A stretch of DNA of 48,418 nucleotides from an uncultured Sutterella sp. (GTDB lineage: Bacteria; Pseudomonadota; Gammaproteobacteria; Burkholderiales; Burkholderiaceae_F): positions 1 to 48,418 of the forward strand of contig CAAEPH010000042.1 in the NCBI GenBank assembly GCA_900757865.1, read 5' to 3'. The number at the start of each line of letters is the position of its first letter. Position 1 is the first letter of the stretch. The translations under genes and the position numbers were made by a program. Below are positions 24,114-32,918 of this stretch, one piece after another. A model generated the notes under the pieces. The model was not told the origin of the DNA. It worked only from the letters and a program-made list of their open reading frames with translations, and ran no database searches.

Positions 24114-24959
24114 ATGTTGCTCACTCGTGTCATTACGGCGGTTGTGCTGGTCGCCATCTTATTGCTTTCCATTTGGTTGGGACCACTCGCGTTTGGCGGA
24201 GTGATGGCGATTGGCTTTGGCGCGGCGCTCTATGAGTGGTTACGTATTGGAGGGTTAGGCCCTCGTCCTGCGTTGCTCGTTTCGGTGGTCGAAATGGCTG
24301 CGCAGTTTTCCATCTATTGGGCGGGTGGCCTGGACAAGATGAGTTGGTTCCTCTTTTTGATGAACGGGCTCATCATGGTGGCCTGGTTCGTCATCTTCGT
24401 GGTTGAACTCATGAGTCGTACCACGGGCTTTAAAGTTTCACAACGTCAGTGCCTCTGGTCGGCCGTTCTTTTTGTGCCAGCGGCGTACCTCTCGATGCTC
24501 TACCTCTATCAGGTGGGCGACTGGATTTTGGTCCTCTCCGTCTTTTTGATTGTCTGGGGTGCGGACATCTCGGCGTACTTCTGCGGTCGCGCTTGGGGCA
24601 AACATCCTATGGCGCCAGCCATTTCACCGAAGAAGACCCTCGAAGGGGCGCTGGGCGCTTATGTGATTGTCACCGTCTTTTTCGTACTCACGTACGTGTT
24701 CTGCGACCAGCGTATTGTATTTACCAACATGGTCTTTGAGACGTTTGGCTTCTTCGTGGGTGAAGTGATTTTGCTCGGGTTGGTGGCACTCTCGATTTCG
24801 GGCGACTTGTGGGAATCGATGCTCAAGCGCTTAGTGGGCATCAAAGATTCGTCCAACTTGTTGCCAGGGCACGGGGGCTTTTTCGATCGACTCGATGCGT
24901 CGCTCCCGGTGCTTCCCACGGCCACCTTTGTGGTGCTGTGGATTCAGTTGTTAGGTTAA
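24114..24959 (+). CDS. cdsA: Phosphatidate cytidylyltransferase
   Basis: An inner-membrane enzyme making CDP-diacylglycerol from phosphatidate and CTP, the branch point to all phospholipids. 281 residues from the ATG preceded by GGAGG at good spacing; a longer in-frame reading begins at 23913 but lacks support. Multiple membrane helices are evident. The C-terminal signature SGDLWESMLKRLVGIKD then LLPGHGGFFDRLD is complete, including the Asp residues of the active site. Confidence 0.96.
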   Translation: MLLTRVITAVVLVAILLLSIWLGPLAFGGVMAIGFGAALYEWLRIGGLGPRPALLVSVVEMAAQFSIYWAGGLDKMSWFLFLMNGLIMVAWFVIFVVELMSRTTGFKVSQRQCLWSAVLFVPAAYLSMLYLYQVGDWILVLSVFLIVWGADISAYFCGRAWGKHPMAPAISPKKTLEGALGAYVIVTVFFVLTYVFCDQRIVFTNMVFETFGFFVGEVILLGLVALSISGDLWESMLKRLVGIKDSSNLLPGHGGFFDRLDASLPVLPTATFVVLWIQLLG

Positions 24960-24977
24960 TCAAGACCAACTTCCCAT

Positions 24978-25012
24978 AGCGCGATGTTTCCACCAGGGCG
25001 TCGCGCTTTTTT
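24978..25012 (+). terminator. Intrinsic terminator after cdsA
   Basis: AGCGCGA (24978-24984) / TCGCGCT (25001-25007) followed by TTTTTT. Confidence 0.85.
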
Positions 25013-25046
25013 CTTTTTGACTTTTGAGAAAAACAAGGATTCTCTC

Positions 25047-25691
25047 ATGGCAGAGCAGAACTCGGTGCCGTACTTGGTGCCGGATTTGGCCCCAGGCGAG
25101 GTGCATACCGCAGAAATTGTGGTGCAGCGCTCCAAATTTATTGTGACCCTTGCACGCGCGAGTGACCCTCAGGCGGCCAAAGAGGTGATTGAACGCGTCC
25201 GTCAGGCGCACCGCAATGCAACACACAATTGTTGGGCCTATGCCGTGGGCGCGCCGGGGGATACGGCTTTTGTGGGATCAAGCGACGACGGGGAACCTCA
25301 GGGGACGGCCGGTCGACCCATGCTCACCGTACTTCTTCATAGTGGCGTCGGTGAACTCGTGGCGGTGGTCACTCGCTACTTTGGTGGCATTTTATTGGGT
25401 ACCGGTGGGTTAGTGAGGGCTTATCAAGGGGCTGTCAAAGCGGGTCTGGAGACGCTGCCCACGAAACAACAAGAAACGGGGATTCGGGTGTTGGTGAGCG
25501 TGGATTTAAGCTTAGCCGAAGCCCTCAAACACAAAATGGCGACCTTTGGCGCCGTGGTGCTCTCGAGCGACTACCGGTGGGACGCTTCGTTTGAGGTGAG
25601 GCTACCTGCGTCGGCGCTGGAGGCGTTTACCGAGAGTGTGGCCAGTTTAACCTCGGGCGAGGGGCTGGTGGACGTGCTCGAAGACGACTAG
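25047..25691 (+). CDS. yigZ: YigZ/IMPACT family protein
   Basis: A member of the UPF0029/IMPACT family, 214 residues from the ATG with AAGGA nine bases upstream. The conserved core is here: VVQRSKFIVTLARA near residue 28, ATHNCWAYAVG near 58, SDDGEPQGTAGRPML near 77 and VVTRYFGGILLGTGGLVRAY near 105. The C-terminal half is an EF-G domain IV-like fold. Function in bacteria is not settled; eukaryotic relatives regulate translation under stress. It sits between cdsA and dxr, which are usually closer together in related genomes. Confidence 0.9.
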   Translation: MAEQNSVPYLVPDLAPGEVHTAEIVVQRSKFIVTLARASDPQAAKEVIERVRQAHRNATHNCWAYAVGAPGDTAFVGSSDDGEPQGTAGRPMLTVLLHSGVGELVAVVTRYFGGILLGTGGLVRAYQGAVKAGLETLPTKQQETGIRVLVSVDLSLAEALKHKMATFGAVVLSSDYRWDASFEVRLPASALEAFTESVASLTSGEGLVDVLEDD

Positions 25692-25801
25692 TCGAGCATT
25701 AAAAAAATGGTGTCTATCTTTGTCAGCGGGGTGTTTTTTCAGCATTACGCAAGCCAAATTCAGTAAGGTTAGGGCACTCATCTTTTTCTCTGTAACACAT
25801 T

Positions 25802-26944
25802 ATGCGATTCGCTCTATTTTATGTTGTGATAGCGTTTTTCGTATTTTGGCGAATGGTCTTACCATTGCCCTTATCACGAAAAGCAAAAGCAATACTCGGG
25901 GGGGTTATTGCGCTGTCCCCGCTTGGCGCCTTCTACATTGCCACGTACGGTGGTGGTTTAGCGAGCCCTGAGCTCCCGCAGTGGTTTTTAGTCGCTCACG
26001 GCTTCTTGAGTTTTACGTTATTGCTCCTTTTTGGTGTGGGGCTCATTCGAGAAGTTTTTGTGTTTTTGTTGGTGTTGGCAGGACGCTCTGGCGAGCGAAC
26101 CAAAACGACACTTCAGCGCTCCAAGCGTTTGGCTTTAGGGTTGACGCTGGTCTCGGGTGGTCTAGCCGCATTAGGATTGAAGGAAGGTATCGCGGTGGCG
26201 CGTGTGGTCAAACGCGATATGCCCATTGCGCATTTGCCCCCTGAGCTCGACGGCCTCACCCTGGTGCAGCTCTCCGACTTACATGCGTCGGCCCTGTTGC
26301 GCGAGCCCCACATGGCCGCTCTGGTCGAGCGCGTCAATGCACTTGCCCCTGACATTGTGGTTGTCACGGGGGACGTCACCGACGGGACAGTGGTTAATCG
26401 AGAACAAGACGTCAAACCGCTCACCGAGCTCAAAAGCCGTTACGGGGTCTACGTTTGTGAAGGTAATCACGAGCACTACTCTGACTACGATCATTGGTGT
26501 GAAAAGTTTCCCAAAATGGGTTGGACCTTTTTGAAAAACACGCACGCGACGATCAATGTGGGCAAGGCTAAGCTGGTCATTGCGGGGGTGGCGGATCCCA
26601 TCGCTGCGCGCTACGGTCGCGAGCTCCCGGACGTGGTGGCCGCTTTTGCCGGTAGCGACGAGACAGCACCAAGACTGTTGCTTGCGCACCAGCCCAAACC
26701 TGCTCAAGACTACCGACGCCAAGCGCGCTTTGATGTGCAACTCTCAGGGCACACTCATGGTGGACAAATCCGTGGGATGGATCGCGCCATTGCGAAATTT
26801 AACAACGGTTTTGTTTATGGGTGGTATGACTTGCTCGAAGGCGCTAAGCTCTACGTACATTCGGGCTCGGGGCTCTGGAACGGGTTTGCCGTTCGGCTTG
26901 GAGTGCCAAGCGAAATCGTGCTCTTTACGCTTCGTCGCGCTTAA
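25802..26944 (+). CDS. Membrane-anchored metallophosphoesterase (YkuE/YaeI type)
   Basis: 380 residues. Four N-terminal membrane helices (residues 1-20, 30-48, 60-95, 110-130) are followed by a calcineurin-like phosphoesterase domain. The di-metal motifs are complete: DLH (159-161), GDVTD (190-194), GNHEH (221-225) and GHTHGG (316-321). Relatives include YaeI, linked to UDP-2,3-diacylglucosamine or other phospho-lipid hydrolysis, and YkuE. The lipid A context fits an envelope substrate, but this is inference. A run of seven G at 25898-25904, in the 32nd-33rd codons, is a possible slippage site. Confidence 0.88.
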   Translation: MRFALFYVVIAFFVFWRMVLPLPLSRKAKAILGGVIALSPLGAFYIATYGGGLASPELPQWFLVAHGFLSFTLLLLFGVGLIREVFVFLLVLAGRSGERTKTTLQRSKRLALGLTLVSGGLAALGLKEGIAVARVVKRDMPIAHLPPELDGLTLVQLSDLHASALLREPHMAALVERVNALAPDIVVVTGDVTDGTVVNREQDVKPLTELKSRYGVYVCEGNHEHYSDYDHWCEKFPKMGWTFLKNTHATINVGKAKLVIAGVADPIAARYGRELPDVVAAFAGSDETAPRLLLAHQPKPAQDYRRQARFDVQLSGHTHGGQIRGMDRAIAKFNNGFVYGWYDLLEGAKLYVHSGSGLWNGFAVRLGVPSEIVLFTLRRA

Positions 26945-27028
26945 CGGCACAGCTAGAGCGCCGCGCCATTTGAGCGCAGCTCACACAGGTTTCTGGTTTT
27001 TGTTTAAGTAAGCAAAAGAAGTTTAGGT

Positions 27029-28201
27029 ATGACTCAATCTATTTCGTTGTTAGGGGCCACCGGCAGTATTGGCCGTTCGACCATTGATGTGGTGTTAAAG
27101 TACCCCGAACGTTTTTCAATGTATGCCCTCGCGGGGGGTGAGCGCGTCGAGCCTCTTGTGGAAGCGGCGAAGTTAACCCATCCACAGCGTGTCGTGATTG
27201 CTTGTGCGGAGAAAAAAGACGCTCTCGCTCAGGCATTGCGTGAAGCGGGTTTGACGAGCGTTGACGTGGACGCTGGCGCAGACGCCGTGGCCGCCTTAGC
27301 GCGCGATGCAAACACCGACATCGTGGTGCAAGCGATTGTGGGGGCGGCGGGGGTCGCGCCGTCTTTTGCGGCCGCTCAAGCGGGTAAACGCTTACTTTTA
27401 GCCAACAAAGAAAGCGTGGTTTGCGGTGGTGCGCTGTTGATGAAAACGGTGGCGCAAAACCACGCCACACTCCTTCCGGTTGACAGTGAACACAACGCGA
27501 TCTTTCAGTGCTTAGCGGGCGCTTCGCCCGAGCAGCGAGCGAGTGCCAAGATTTTATTGACCGCCTCCGGTGGCCCCTTCCGTGGGCGCAAAGATTTAAG
27601 CGGTATCACGCCAGAGATGGCTGTGGCACACCCCAACTGGAAAATGGGGCGCAAGATCAGTGTGGATTCAGCCAGTCTCATGAATAAAGGACTGGAAGTG
27701 ATCGAAGCGCGTTGGCTTTTCGATATCCCACAAGGCCGTATTCGCGTGGTGGTGCATCCTGAGAGTATTGTGCACTCAGCAGTGGAATATGCCGACGGCG
27801 CCGTCATCGCACAGTTAGGCACGGCCGATATGCGTGAGCCCATTGCCTACAGTTTGGGCTACCCCGAGCGACTCGACGGCGGGGTGAAACGCTTGAGTTT
27901 GACCGAAGTGGGCAAACTCACTTTTGAAGAGCCCGACCGCGAGACCTTCCCGTTGCTCAACTGTGCGTTTGAGGCGCTAGAGCGTCAAGATGGCGCCTCG
28001 ATCGTGCTCAACGCAGCCAACGAAATTGCGGTGGAAGCGTTTCTTGCACGTCAACTGAGCTTCACGGGGATTTTTGATACGGTACGTTGGGCGCTCGATG
28101 AAATGGTGGCCCCCTTGCCCAATAGCGTGGAGGCTATTTTGGCGCTTGACGCTCAAGTGCGGGTGCGTGTTCGTGAGCATTTGTTAGCGCATCACAACTA
28201 A
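27029..28201 (+). CDS. dxr: 1-deoxy-D-xylulose 5-phosphate reductoisomerase
   Basis: The committed step of the MEP isoprenoid pathway, using NADPH and a divalent metal. 390 residues. NADPH site GATGSIGRST at residues 7-16. Metal and substrate site: SEHNAIFQ, TASGGPFRG and MGRKISVDSASLMNKGLEVIE (given here in parts: MGRKISVDSA, then SLMNKGLEVIEA). HPESIVHS follows. All are at the expected spacing. It precedes rseP by 24 bases, consistent with an operon. Confidence 0.97.
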   Translation: MTQSISLLGATGSIGRSTIDVVLKYPERFSMYALAGGERVEPLVEAAKLTHPQRVVIACAEKKDALAQALREAGLTSVDVDAGADAVAALARDANTDIVVQAIVGAAGVAPSFAAAQAGKRLLLANKESVVCGGALLMKTVAQNHATLLPVDSEHNAIFQCLAGASPEQRASAKILLTASGGPFRGRKDLSGITPEMAVAHPNWKMGRKISVDSASLMNKGLEVIEARWLFDIPQGRIRVVVHPESIVHSAVEYADGAVIAQLGTADMREPIAYSLGYPERLDGGVKRLSLTEVGKLTFEEPDRETFPLLNCAFEALERQDGASIVLNAANEIAVEAFLARQLSFTGIFDTVRWALDEMVAPLPNSVEAILALDAQVRVRVREHLLAHHN

Positions 28202-28225
28202 AGATAAGGAGGAATCAAGAACGTC

Positions 28226-29563
28226 ATGGCTACCGTCATTTGGTCGTTGGTGGGTTTTCTGCTGTCTATTGGTATTTTGGCTGGTCTTCATGAAGCGGGT
28301 CACTTTGTGATGATGCGCGTCTTTAAGGTTCGCGTCTTGAAGTTCTCCATCGGTATGGGGCGCCCGATCTGGAAGAAAATGATCGGGGACACCCAGTACC
28401 AGGTGGGTTGCTTGCCCATTGGGGGCTACGTCCTCCCCTTAACCGTGAAGAACCGTCCCGACGATCAACCGCCCTTGACACCTGAGGAAACCGCTCACGC
28501 CCTGGACTCACAGGATCGTTGGAAACAAATCCTCATCTACTTTGCGGGGCCGTTTACGAACTTTATTCTGGCGATTGTTTTCTTTGCGTTCGTTGGGCTG
28601 ATGGGGGTGGAGAATTTCTCCACCAAGCTCGATACGCCACCTCAGCACTCGCAACTCGCCGAAATGGGCGTTCGCGCCGGGGACCGTGTGGTTAGCGTGG
28701 ACGGAGAACCCACCTATATGCTCTCGGAGTTGATGACGCAACTCATGGAGCATGCCGGTGAGGCGAATGTGCAGATCGGCTTTGATGGACCACGCGGTGC
28801 TTTTGAAGCGCCATTAGACCTCTCAGAGATGCCGGTTGAGCGCGTTCAGTTAAACACCTTGGGGTTTAGACCGCAAGTCAAGCAAGTCTTGATCGCAGGG
28901 GTGGTCCCCAACAGCCCCGCTGAAAAGGCGGGGTTGAACGCCACGGATGCCATCGAAGCGATTAACGGCGTGAAAGTGACACATCCTCAGCAGGCGATCG
29001 ATTTAGTGAAAGCGAGTGAAACCAACCCAGTGACGTTTACGGTTCGCGATTGGCAGAACAAAACCCCTTCGCGCACCGTCGTGTTAACGCCCGAAAAGGA
29101 AAGTGATGGGGTGTATCGGGTGGGGGTTCGTCTGGGGGCGTTGCCCGAGCGAGTGGTCGTGAAATTTGGCTTCGTTGACGCCATGAGTTACGGCTGGCAG
29201 CGTGTCAAGAGTCTTGTGGGGCTTCAGATGACCTCAGTAAAGCGCATGACCGAAAGTACCGAAGCTGCGAAGGGCTTATCGGGTCCCGTGGGTATTGCTG
29301 CGATTGCTGGTGACGCTGTGCGCTCGGGGCTGACGGCTTATGCCGAGTATTTGGGACTCATTTCGATTGCGCTGGCTTTCTTTAATTTGCTCCCGATCCC
29401 CGTCTTGGATGGTGGTCAGATCATGATTCTCACCATTGAAAGCCTCATTCGTCGTTCTTTGCCAGATAAGTTGGCCATGGGTTTACAATGGGCGGGCTTG
29501 AGTTTGCTGTTGGGCATTTTCATGCTTGGACTCAACAATGACGTCATGCGACTGGTGTCATGA
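28226..29563 (+). CDS. rseP: Site-2 intramembrane zinc protease RseP
   Basis: Cleaves the anti-sigma factor RseA in the sigma-E envelope stress pathway and also clears signal peptides. 445 residues. The zinc-binding HEAGH is at residues 22-26 in the first helix. Two PDZ domains lie in the periplasmic loop (about 125-300), with RAGDRVVSVDGEP and VVPNSPAEKAGL. The second metal motif NLLPIPVLDGGQ is near residue 390. AAGGAGG lies upstream of the ATG. bamA normally follows immediately; here about 800 bases with a dead toxin-antitoxin pair intervene. Confidence 0.97.
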   Translation: MATVIWSLVGFLLSIGILAGLHEAGHFVMMRVFKVRVLKFSIGMGRPIWKKMIGDTQYQVGCLPIGGYVLPLTVKNRPDDQPPLTPEETAHALDSQDRWKQILIYFAGPFTNFILAIVFFAFVGLMGVENFSTKLDTPPQHSQLAEMGVRAGDRVVSVDGEPTYMLSELMTQLMEHAGEANVQIGFDGPRGAFEAPLDLSEMPVERVQLNTLGFRPQVKQVLIAGVVPNSPAEKAGLNATDAIEAINGVKVTHPQQAIDLVKASETNPVTFTVRDWQNKTPSRTVVLTPEKESDGVYRVGVRLGALPERVVVKFGFVDAMSYGWQRVKSLVGLQMTSVKRMTESTEAAKGLSGPVGIAAIAGDAVRSGLTAYAEYLGLISIALAFFNLLPIPVLDGGQIMILTIESLIRRSLPDKLAMGLQWAGLSLLLGIFMLGLNNDVMRLVS

Positions 29564-29752
29564 TCGTTTGAAGTGGAGCTCAGCTGAATAAGGCAGGTGC
29601 CATTTTTTGAGTGTACGTCTAAAGCGGTGTATGGTCATGACTCTCCTGTAGGACCAACACCTCGCTCATTAGAAATCAGCTAGCAACGTGCTATCCATTC
29701 GTCTACCAATAGAATACGATAGCTATGAGTTTAGTGAGTACGAGCATAAAAA

Positions 29753-30013
29753 ATGACGCAAGCCATCATTACAGCCAGACTAGATCCTGATGACAAAAAG
29801 GATTTTGATGGATTTTGCTCTAAAGTGGGTATCGACAGTTCAGTTGCTATAAATCTTTTTGTTAAAGCCGTCTTAAGAGAAAAACGGATTCCTTTTGAGA
29901 TAGCCCTGGCTGAAGATCCATTTTTTTAAGACACCAATTTGGCCTATCTTAAAAAATCAGTCCAGGAACTCCGTTCTGGAAAAGGAACGACACATGACCT
30001 CATTGAGGCCTGA
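29753..30013 (+). pseudogene. RelB/DinJ-family antitoxin gene with an in-frame stop
   Basis: The reading from ATG 29753 gives MTQAIITARLDPDDKKDFDG and then the family core SSVAINLFVKAVLREKRIPF, closing at TAA 29927-29929 after EDPFF. The same frame continues past the stop with DTNLAYLKKSVQELRSGKG and ends at TGA 30011-30013. This matches the normal C-terminal toxin-binding region of DinJ-type antitoxins. One nonsense substitution therefore removes 27 residues. No clear ribosome-binding sequence. The first 58 residues (ribbon-helix-helix DNA-binding part) might still be made and could still repress. Confidence 0.85.
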
Positions 30014-30015
30014 GT

Positions 30016-30117
30016 ATGGGAGAGATCATTTGGTCAGAAGAGACTTGGAGCGAATACCGGTACTGGCAAGAACAAGATAAAAAAACGCTGAGATGAATTA
30101 ATCAAGACCATTCGCTA
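30016..30117 (+). pseudogene. YoeB-family toxin gene remnant
   Basis: Two bases after the antitoxin end, MGEIIWSEETWSEYRYWQEQ and DKKTLR match the N-terminus of YoeB mRNA interferases (usual form MIIWSE..W..Y.YWQ..DKKTL). A stop follows at codon 27. In another frame ELIKTIR continues the family sequence, so about 8 bases were lost and the frame shifted. Everything after, including the catalytic C-terminal half, is gone. The toxin is dead. Confidence 0.85.
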
Positions 30118-30382
30118 ATTTTTTAGGTGACTCTTTTGTCACCTGTGGCGAAGTTTTGCTAATCTTGTCGGATCGTGTTGGCGTGACGGTGTCCTTTTGT
30201 GCACCGCCAACGCCATCAAACGCAAGCGAACGTCAGGGCGACGTGCTAAATTGGCGTTTACCTGACTTTCCAAAACAAACCGTAAAACACTACAATAATG
30301 GCTACTTCGTTTGACGGAAAAACGCGATGGCGTTTTAAAGGTCCCGTTGAGCGTGGCGACAACTTTTGAGTGAGAGTGAATT
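30118..30382. other. Region upstream of bamA
   Basis: Contains a perfect 7-bp hairpin AGGTGAC (30125-30131) / GTCACCT (30138-30144) without a U tract. A plausible -10 box TACAAT near 30290 would serve bamA. No gene seen. Confidence 0.4.
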
Positions 30383-32716
30383 TTGAAGCACAATCTAACT
30401 AAAGTAGCGGCTAGCATCGTCTCGGCATTGATGTTTGCCGAGGGCGCTTGGGCCTTTGCGATTTCGGATATTCGCATTGAAGGCATTCAACGTACCGAAC
30501 CCGGGACGGTGTTTTCGCATTTGCCCTTCCGTGTGGGCGATGACTACACCGCGGAAAAAGGCACACGAGCGATTCACATGCTCTACCGCTCGGGACTCTT
30601 TAAAGACGTCAGTTTGACTCAGGATGGCACGGTTATTGTGGTACATGTGGCCGAGCGTCCTGCGGTGGCAACGATTCAGACCCACGGGATCAAGGTCTTT
30701 GATAAGGCCGGGGTCGAAAAGAGTTTACGTGATGTCGGTTTAGCTGAAGGTCGTATCTTTGACCAGTCCACGTTGGATCGTGCTGACCAAGAATTGCGTC
30801 GCCAATATCTGGCACGTGGTTACTATGGCGTCAACGTCAAGACAACCGCTACGCCACTCGAGCGCAATCGCGTGGGCATTACCATCAACGTTGACGAAGG
30901 TCGCGCGTCCTCCATTTCGTCGATTCGCTTCGTGGGTAACCACGTCTTCGACAACGACGATCTCTTGGAGATGATGCAGTTGGGTACGCCCAACATGTGG
31001 AGTTGGTACACCAAGCGTGACCTCTACAGTCGTGAAAAATTAGCCGCTGACCTTGAAACCATTCGCTCAGCTTACTTGAACGACGGGTATTTGGACTTTA
31101 AGTTCGATTCTGTTCAAGTGTCTATCTCGCCCAATCGCTCTGACGTCTTTATCACGATCAACATGACCGAAGGCGATCAGTACAAGATTCAGGGTGCTCG
31201 TTTGCAGGGTGACCTTTTAGGGTTGGACGACGTTTTTAAGTCGCTCGTCAACCTCAAAGAAGGCACCATCTATAACGCGAGCGAAGTGAACGCTGTCTCG
31301 GAAGCCATTAAAGACAAGCTTTCCACGTTGGGTTATGCTTTCTCGCAGGTCACGCCTAATCCGATTACCAACGCCAAAGACAAGACCGTGGACGTGGTCT
31401 ACACCGTGGACCCGGGTCGCCGTGCCTATGTGCGTCGCGTCAATATTTCAGGTAACAACCGTACGGCCGATGAAGTGATTCGTCGTGAAGTGCGTCAGTA
31501 TGAAGCTGCCTGGTTTGACAGCAATAAAGTCAAGGTCTCGCGTGACCGTATTGACCGTTTGGGCTTCTTTGACGCGGTGACAGCGGAACCCGTGCCGGTG
31601 CCTGGCACGCGTGATCAGGTCGACCTCGAAGTGAAAGTTAAAGAGCGTGCGACGGGTTCGGTTTCGTTGGGGGCGGGCTACTCCACCTCAGACGGTATCG
31701 TGCTCTCGGGCGGTTTTGCGCAAAATAACCTCTTTGGTACCGGTAAGTCCCTCTCGGTGGACGTGAACACGTCGAAGTCTCAGCGCACTTATGCGGTGAG
31801 TTTGACAGAACCTTACATCACCCCCACCGGTGTTTCACGTCAGTGGGACGTCTCCGATCGCCGGGTGGACTTGGATGAACTCGATGTGGCGGACGTGAAG
31901 TACGAAACGCGTGCCGCAGCGTTGAGTTTCGGAGTGCCCTTCACGGAATACGACCGTGTGTTCTTGGGCGGTCGTGTGGAATCGACTAAGGTGTCGGTCA
32001 ACAACAATTCGCCCCAGCGCTACAAGACCTACGTGGACAAGTTTGGCGATACGCCAGTGTCGGTCGCGGCCACTTTGGGTTGGGCGCGCGACTCTCGTGA
32101 TAGCGCCTTGGCACCAAACCGCGGTGTGTATCAGCGCTTAAACGGTGAGTTCGGCCTGCCTGGGTTCGATATTCAGTACTACAAGTTGACGTACCAGTAC
32201 CAGCAGTTCTGGCCGGTGACCAACAAGTTAACCTTGGCCTTTAACGGTCAGGTGGGTTACGGTGACGTTTACGGCAAGACCGACATGTTCCCGTTCTTTA
32301 AGAACTTCTACATGGGTGGTATTGGTTCCGTGCGTGGCTTTGAGTCGGGCTCATTGGGGCCGACAGAGCGTGACGGCAACTACGATCGTTCCACGAGCTA
32401 CTTAGGGGGCGACCGCATGTTGAACGCCTCTGTCGAGTTGCTCGCACCGCTTCCAGGGGGAGATCGCACGTTGCGCTTCTTCACGTTCCTGGATACGGGC
32501 TACGCCTGGGGCTACGAAGGGATTCGCGGTGCGGACGGCACCATGCACTACGATCGCCAAGAAGTGAATTTGAGCGACTTGCGTGTCTCGACCGGTTTTG
32601 GTATTGCCTGGATTTCGCCCTTAGGGCCGTTGAAGTTCTCCATTGCTTACCCGATCAAGAAAGAGTCGGGTGACGAGACGCAGCGCTTCCAGTTCCAAAT
32701 CGGTACGGGCTTCTAA
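30383..32716 (+). CDS. bamA: Outer membrane protein assembly factor BamA
   Basis: The essential outer-membrane insertase, 777 residues. The TTG start gives a good signal peptide (MKHNLTKVAASIVSALMFAE...AWAF), and no upstream ATG is available. Five POTRA domains run to about residue 420 (first: ISDIRIEGIQRTEPGTVFSH). A 16-strand barrel follows. The barrel contains the lid-lock motif VRGFESGSLGP near 655 and ends in the aromatic-terminated strand QFQIGTGF. It is required for both autotransporter types in this window. Gene order with skp and lpxD is typical. Confidence 0.97.
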   Translation: MKHNLTKVAASIVSALMFAEGAWAFAISDIRIEGIQRTEPGTVFSHLPFRVGDDYTAEKGTRAIHMLYRSGLFKDVSLTQDGTVIVVHVAERPAVATIQTHGIKVFDKAGVEKSLRDVGLAEGRIFDQSTLDRADQELRRQYLARGYYGVNVKTTATPLERNRVGITINVDEGRASSISSIRFVGNHVFDNDDLLEMMQLGTPNMWSWYTKRDLYSREKLAADLETIRSAYLNDGYLDFKFDSVQVSISPNRSDVFITINMTEGDQYKIQGARLQGDLLGLDDVFKSLVNLKEGTIYNASEVNAVSEAIKDKLSTLGYAFSQVTPNPITNAKDKTVDVVYTVDPGRRAYVRRVNISGNNRTADEVIRREVRQYEAAWFDSNKVKVSRDRIDRLGFFDAVTAEPVPVPGTRDQVDLEVKVKERATGSVSLGAGYSTSDGIVLSGGFAQNNLFGTGKSLSVDVNTSKSQRTYAVSLTEPYITPTGVSRQWDVSDRRVDLDELDVADVKYETRAAALSFGVPFTEYDRVFLGGRVESTKVSVNNNSPQRYKTYVDKFGDTPVSVAATLGWARDSRDSALAPNRGVYQRLNGEFGLPGFDIQYYKLTYQYQQFWPVTNKLTLAFNGQVGYGDVYGKTDMFPFFKNFYMGGIGSVRGFESGSLGPTERDGNYDRSTSYLGGDRMLNASVELLAPLPGGDRTLRFFTFLDTGYAWGYEGIRGADGTMHYDRQEVNLSDLRVSTGFGIAWISPLGPLKFSIAYPIKKESGDETQRFQFQIGTGF

Positions 32717-32723
32717 TAAGGAT

Positions 32724-32757
32724 GGGACTCATCAGACGCGTCCGTCGGCTGAGTCCC
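32724..32757 (+). other. Hairpin just after bamA
   Basis: GGGACTCA (32724-32731) / TGAGTCCC (32750-32757), a perfect 8-bp stem starting 8 bases after the stop. No U tract; probably a 3'-end or processing structure. Confidence 0.5.
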
Positions 32758-32784
32758 CGCGCTCGAGAAAGGAAGAACGCTCAT

Positions 32785-32822
32785 CGGGATGCTCGAGTGC
32801 ACTTGGGTGTCCCGTTTTTTTT
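32785..32822 (+). terminator. Probable intrinsic terminator between bamA and skp
   Basis: CGGGA (32785-32789) / TCCCG (32810-32814) with partial inner pairing, followed at once by eight T (32815-32822). The stem is short but the U tract is strong; it may be a partial terminator that tunes skp expression. Confidence 0.6.
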
Positions 32823-32918
32823 GATGCTGATGCGAGCAGAGAGAGAGGAGGAAACCCGAGTTTTCCCCATTCCCTTGCATCAGAGACGATATACATTAAC
32901 CTCTATTGAGGAGAAGCG

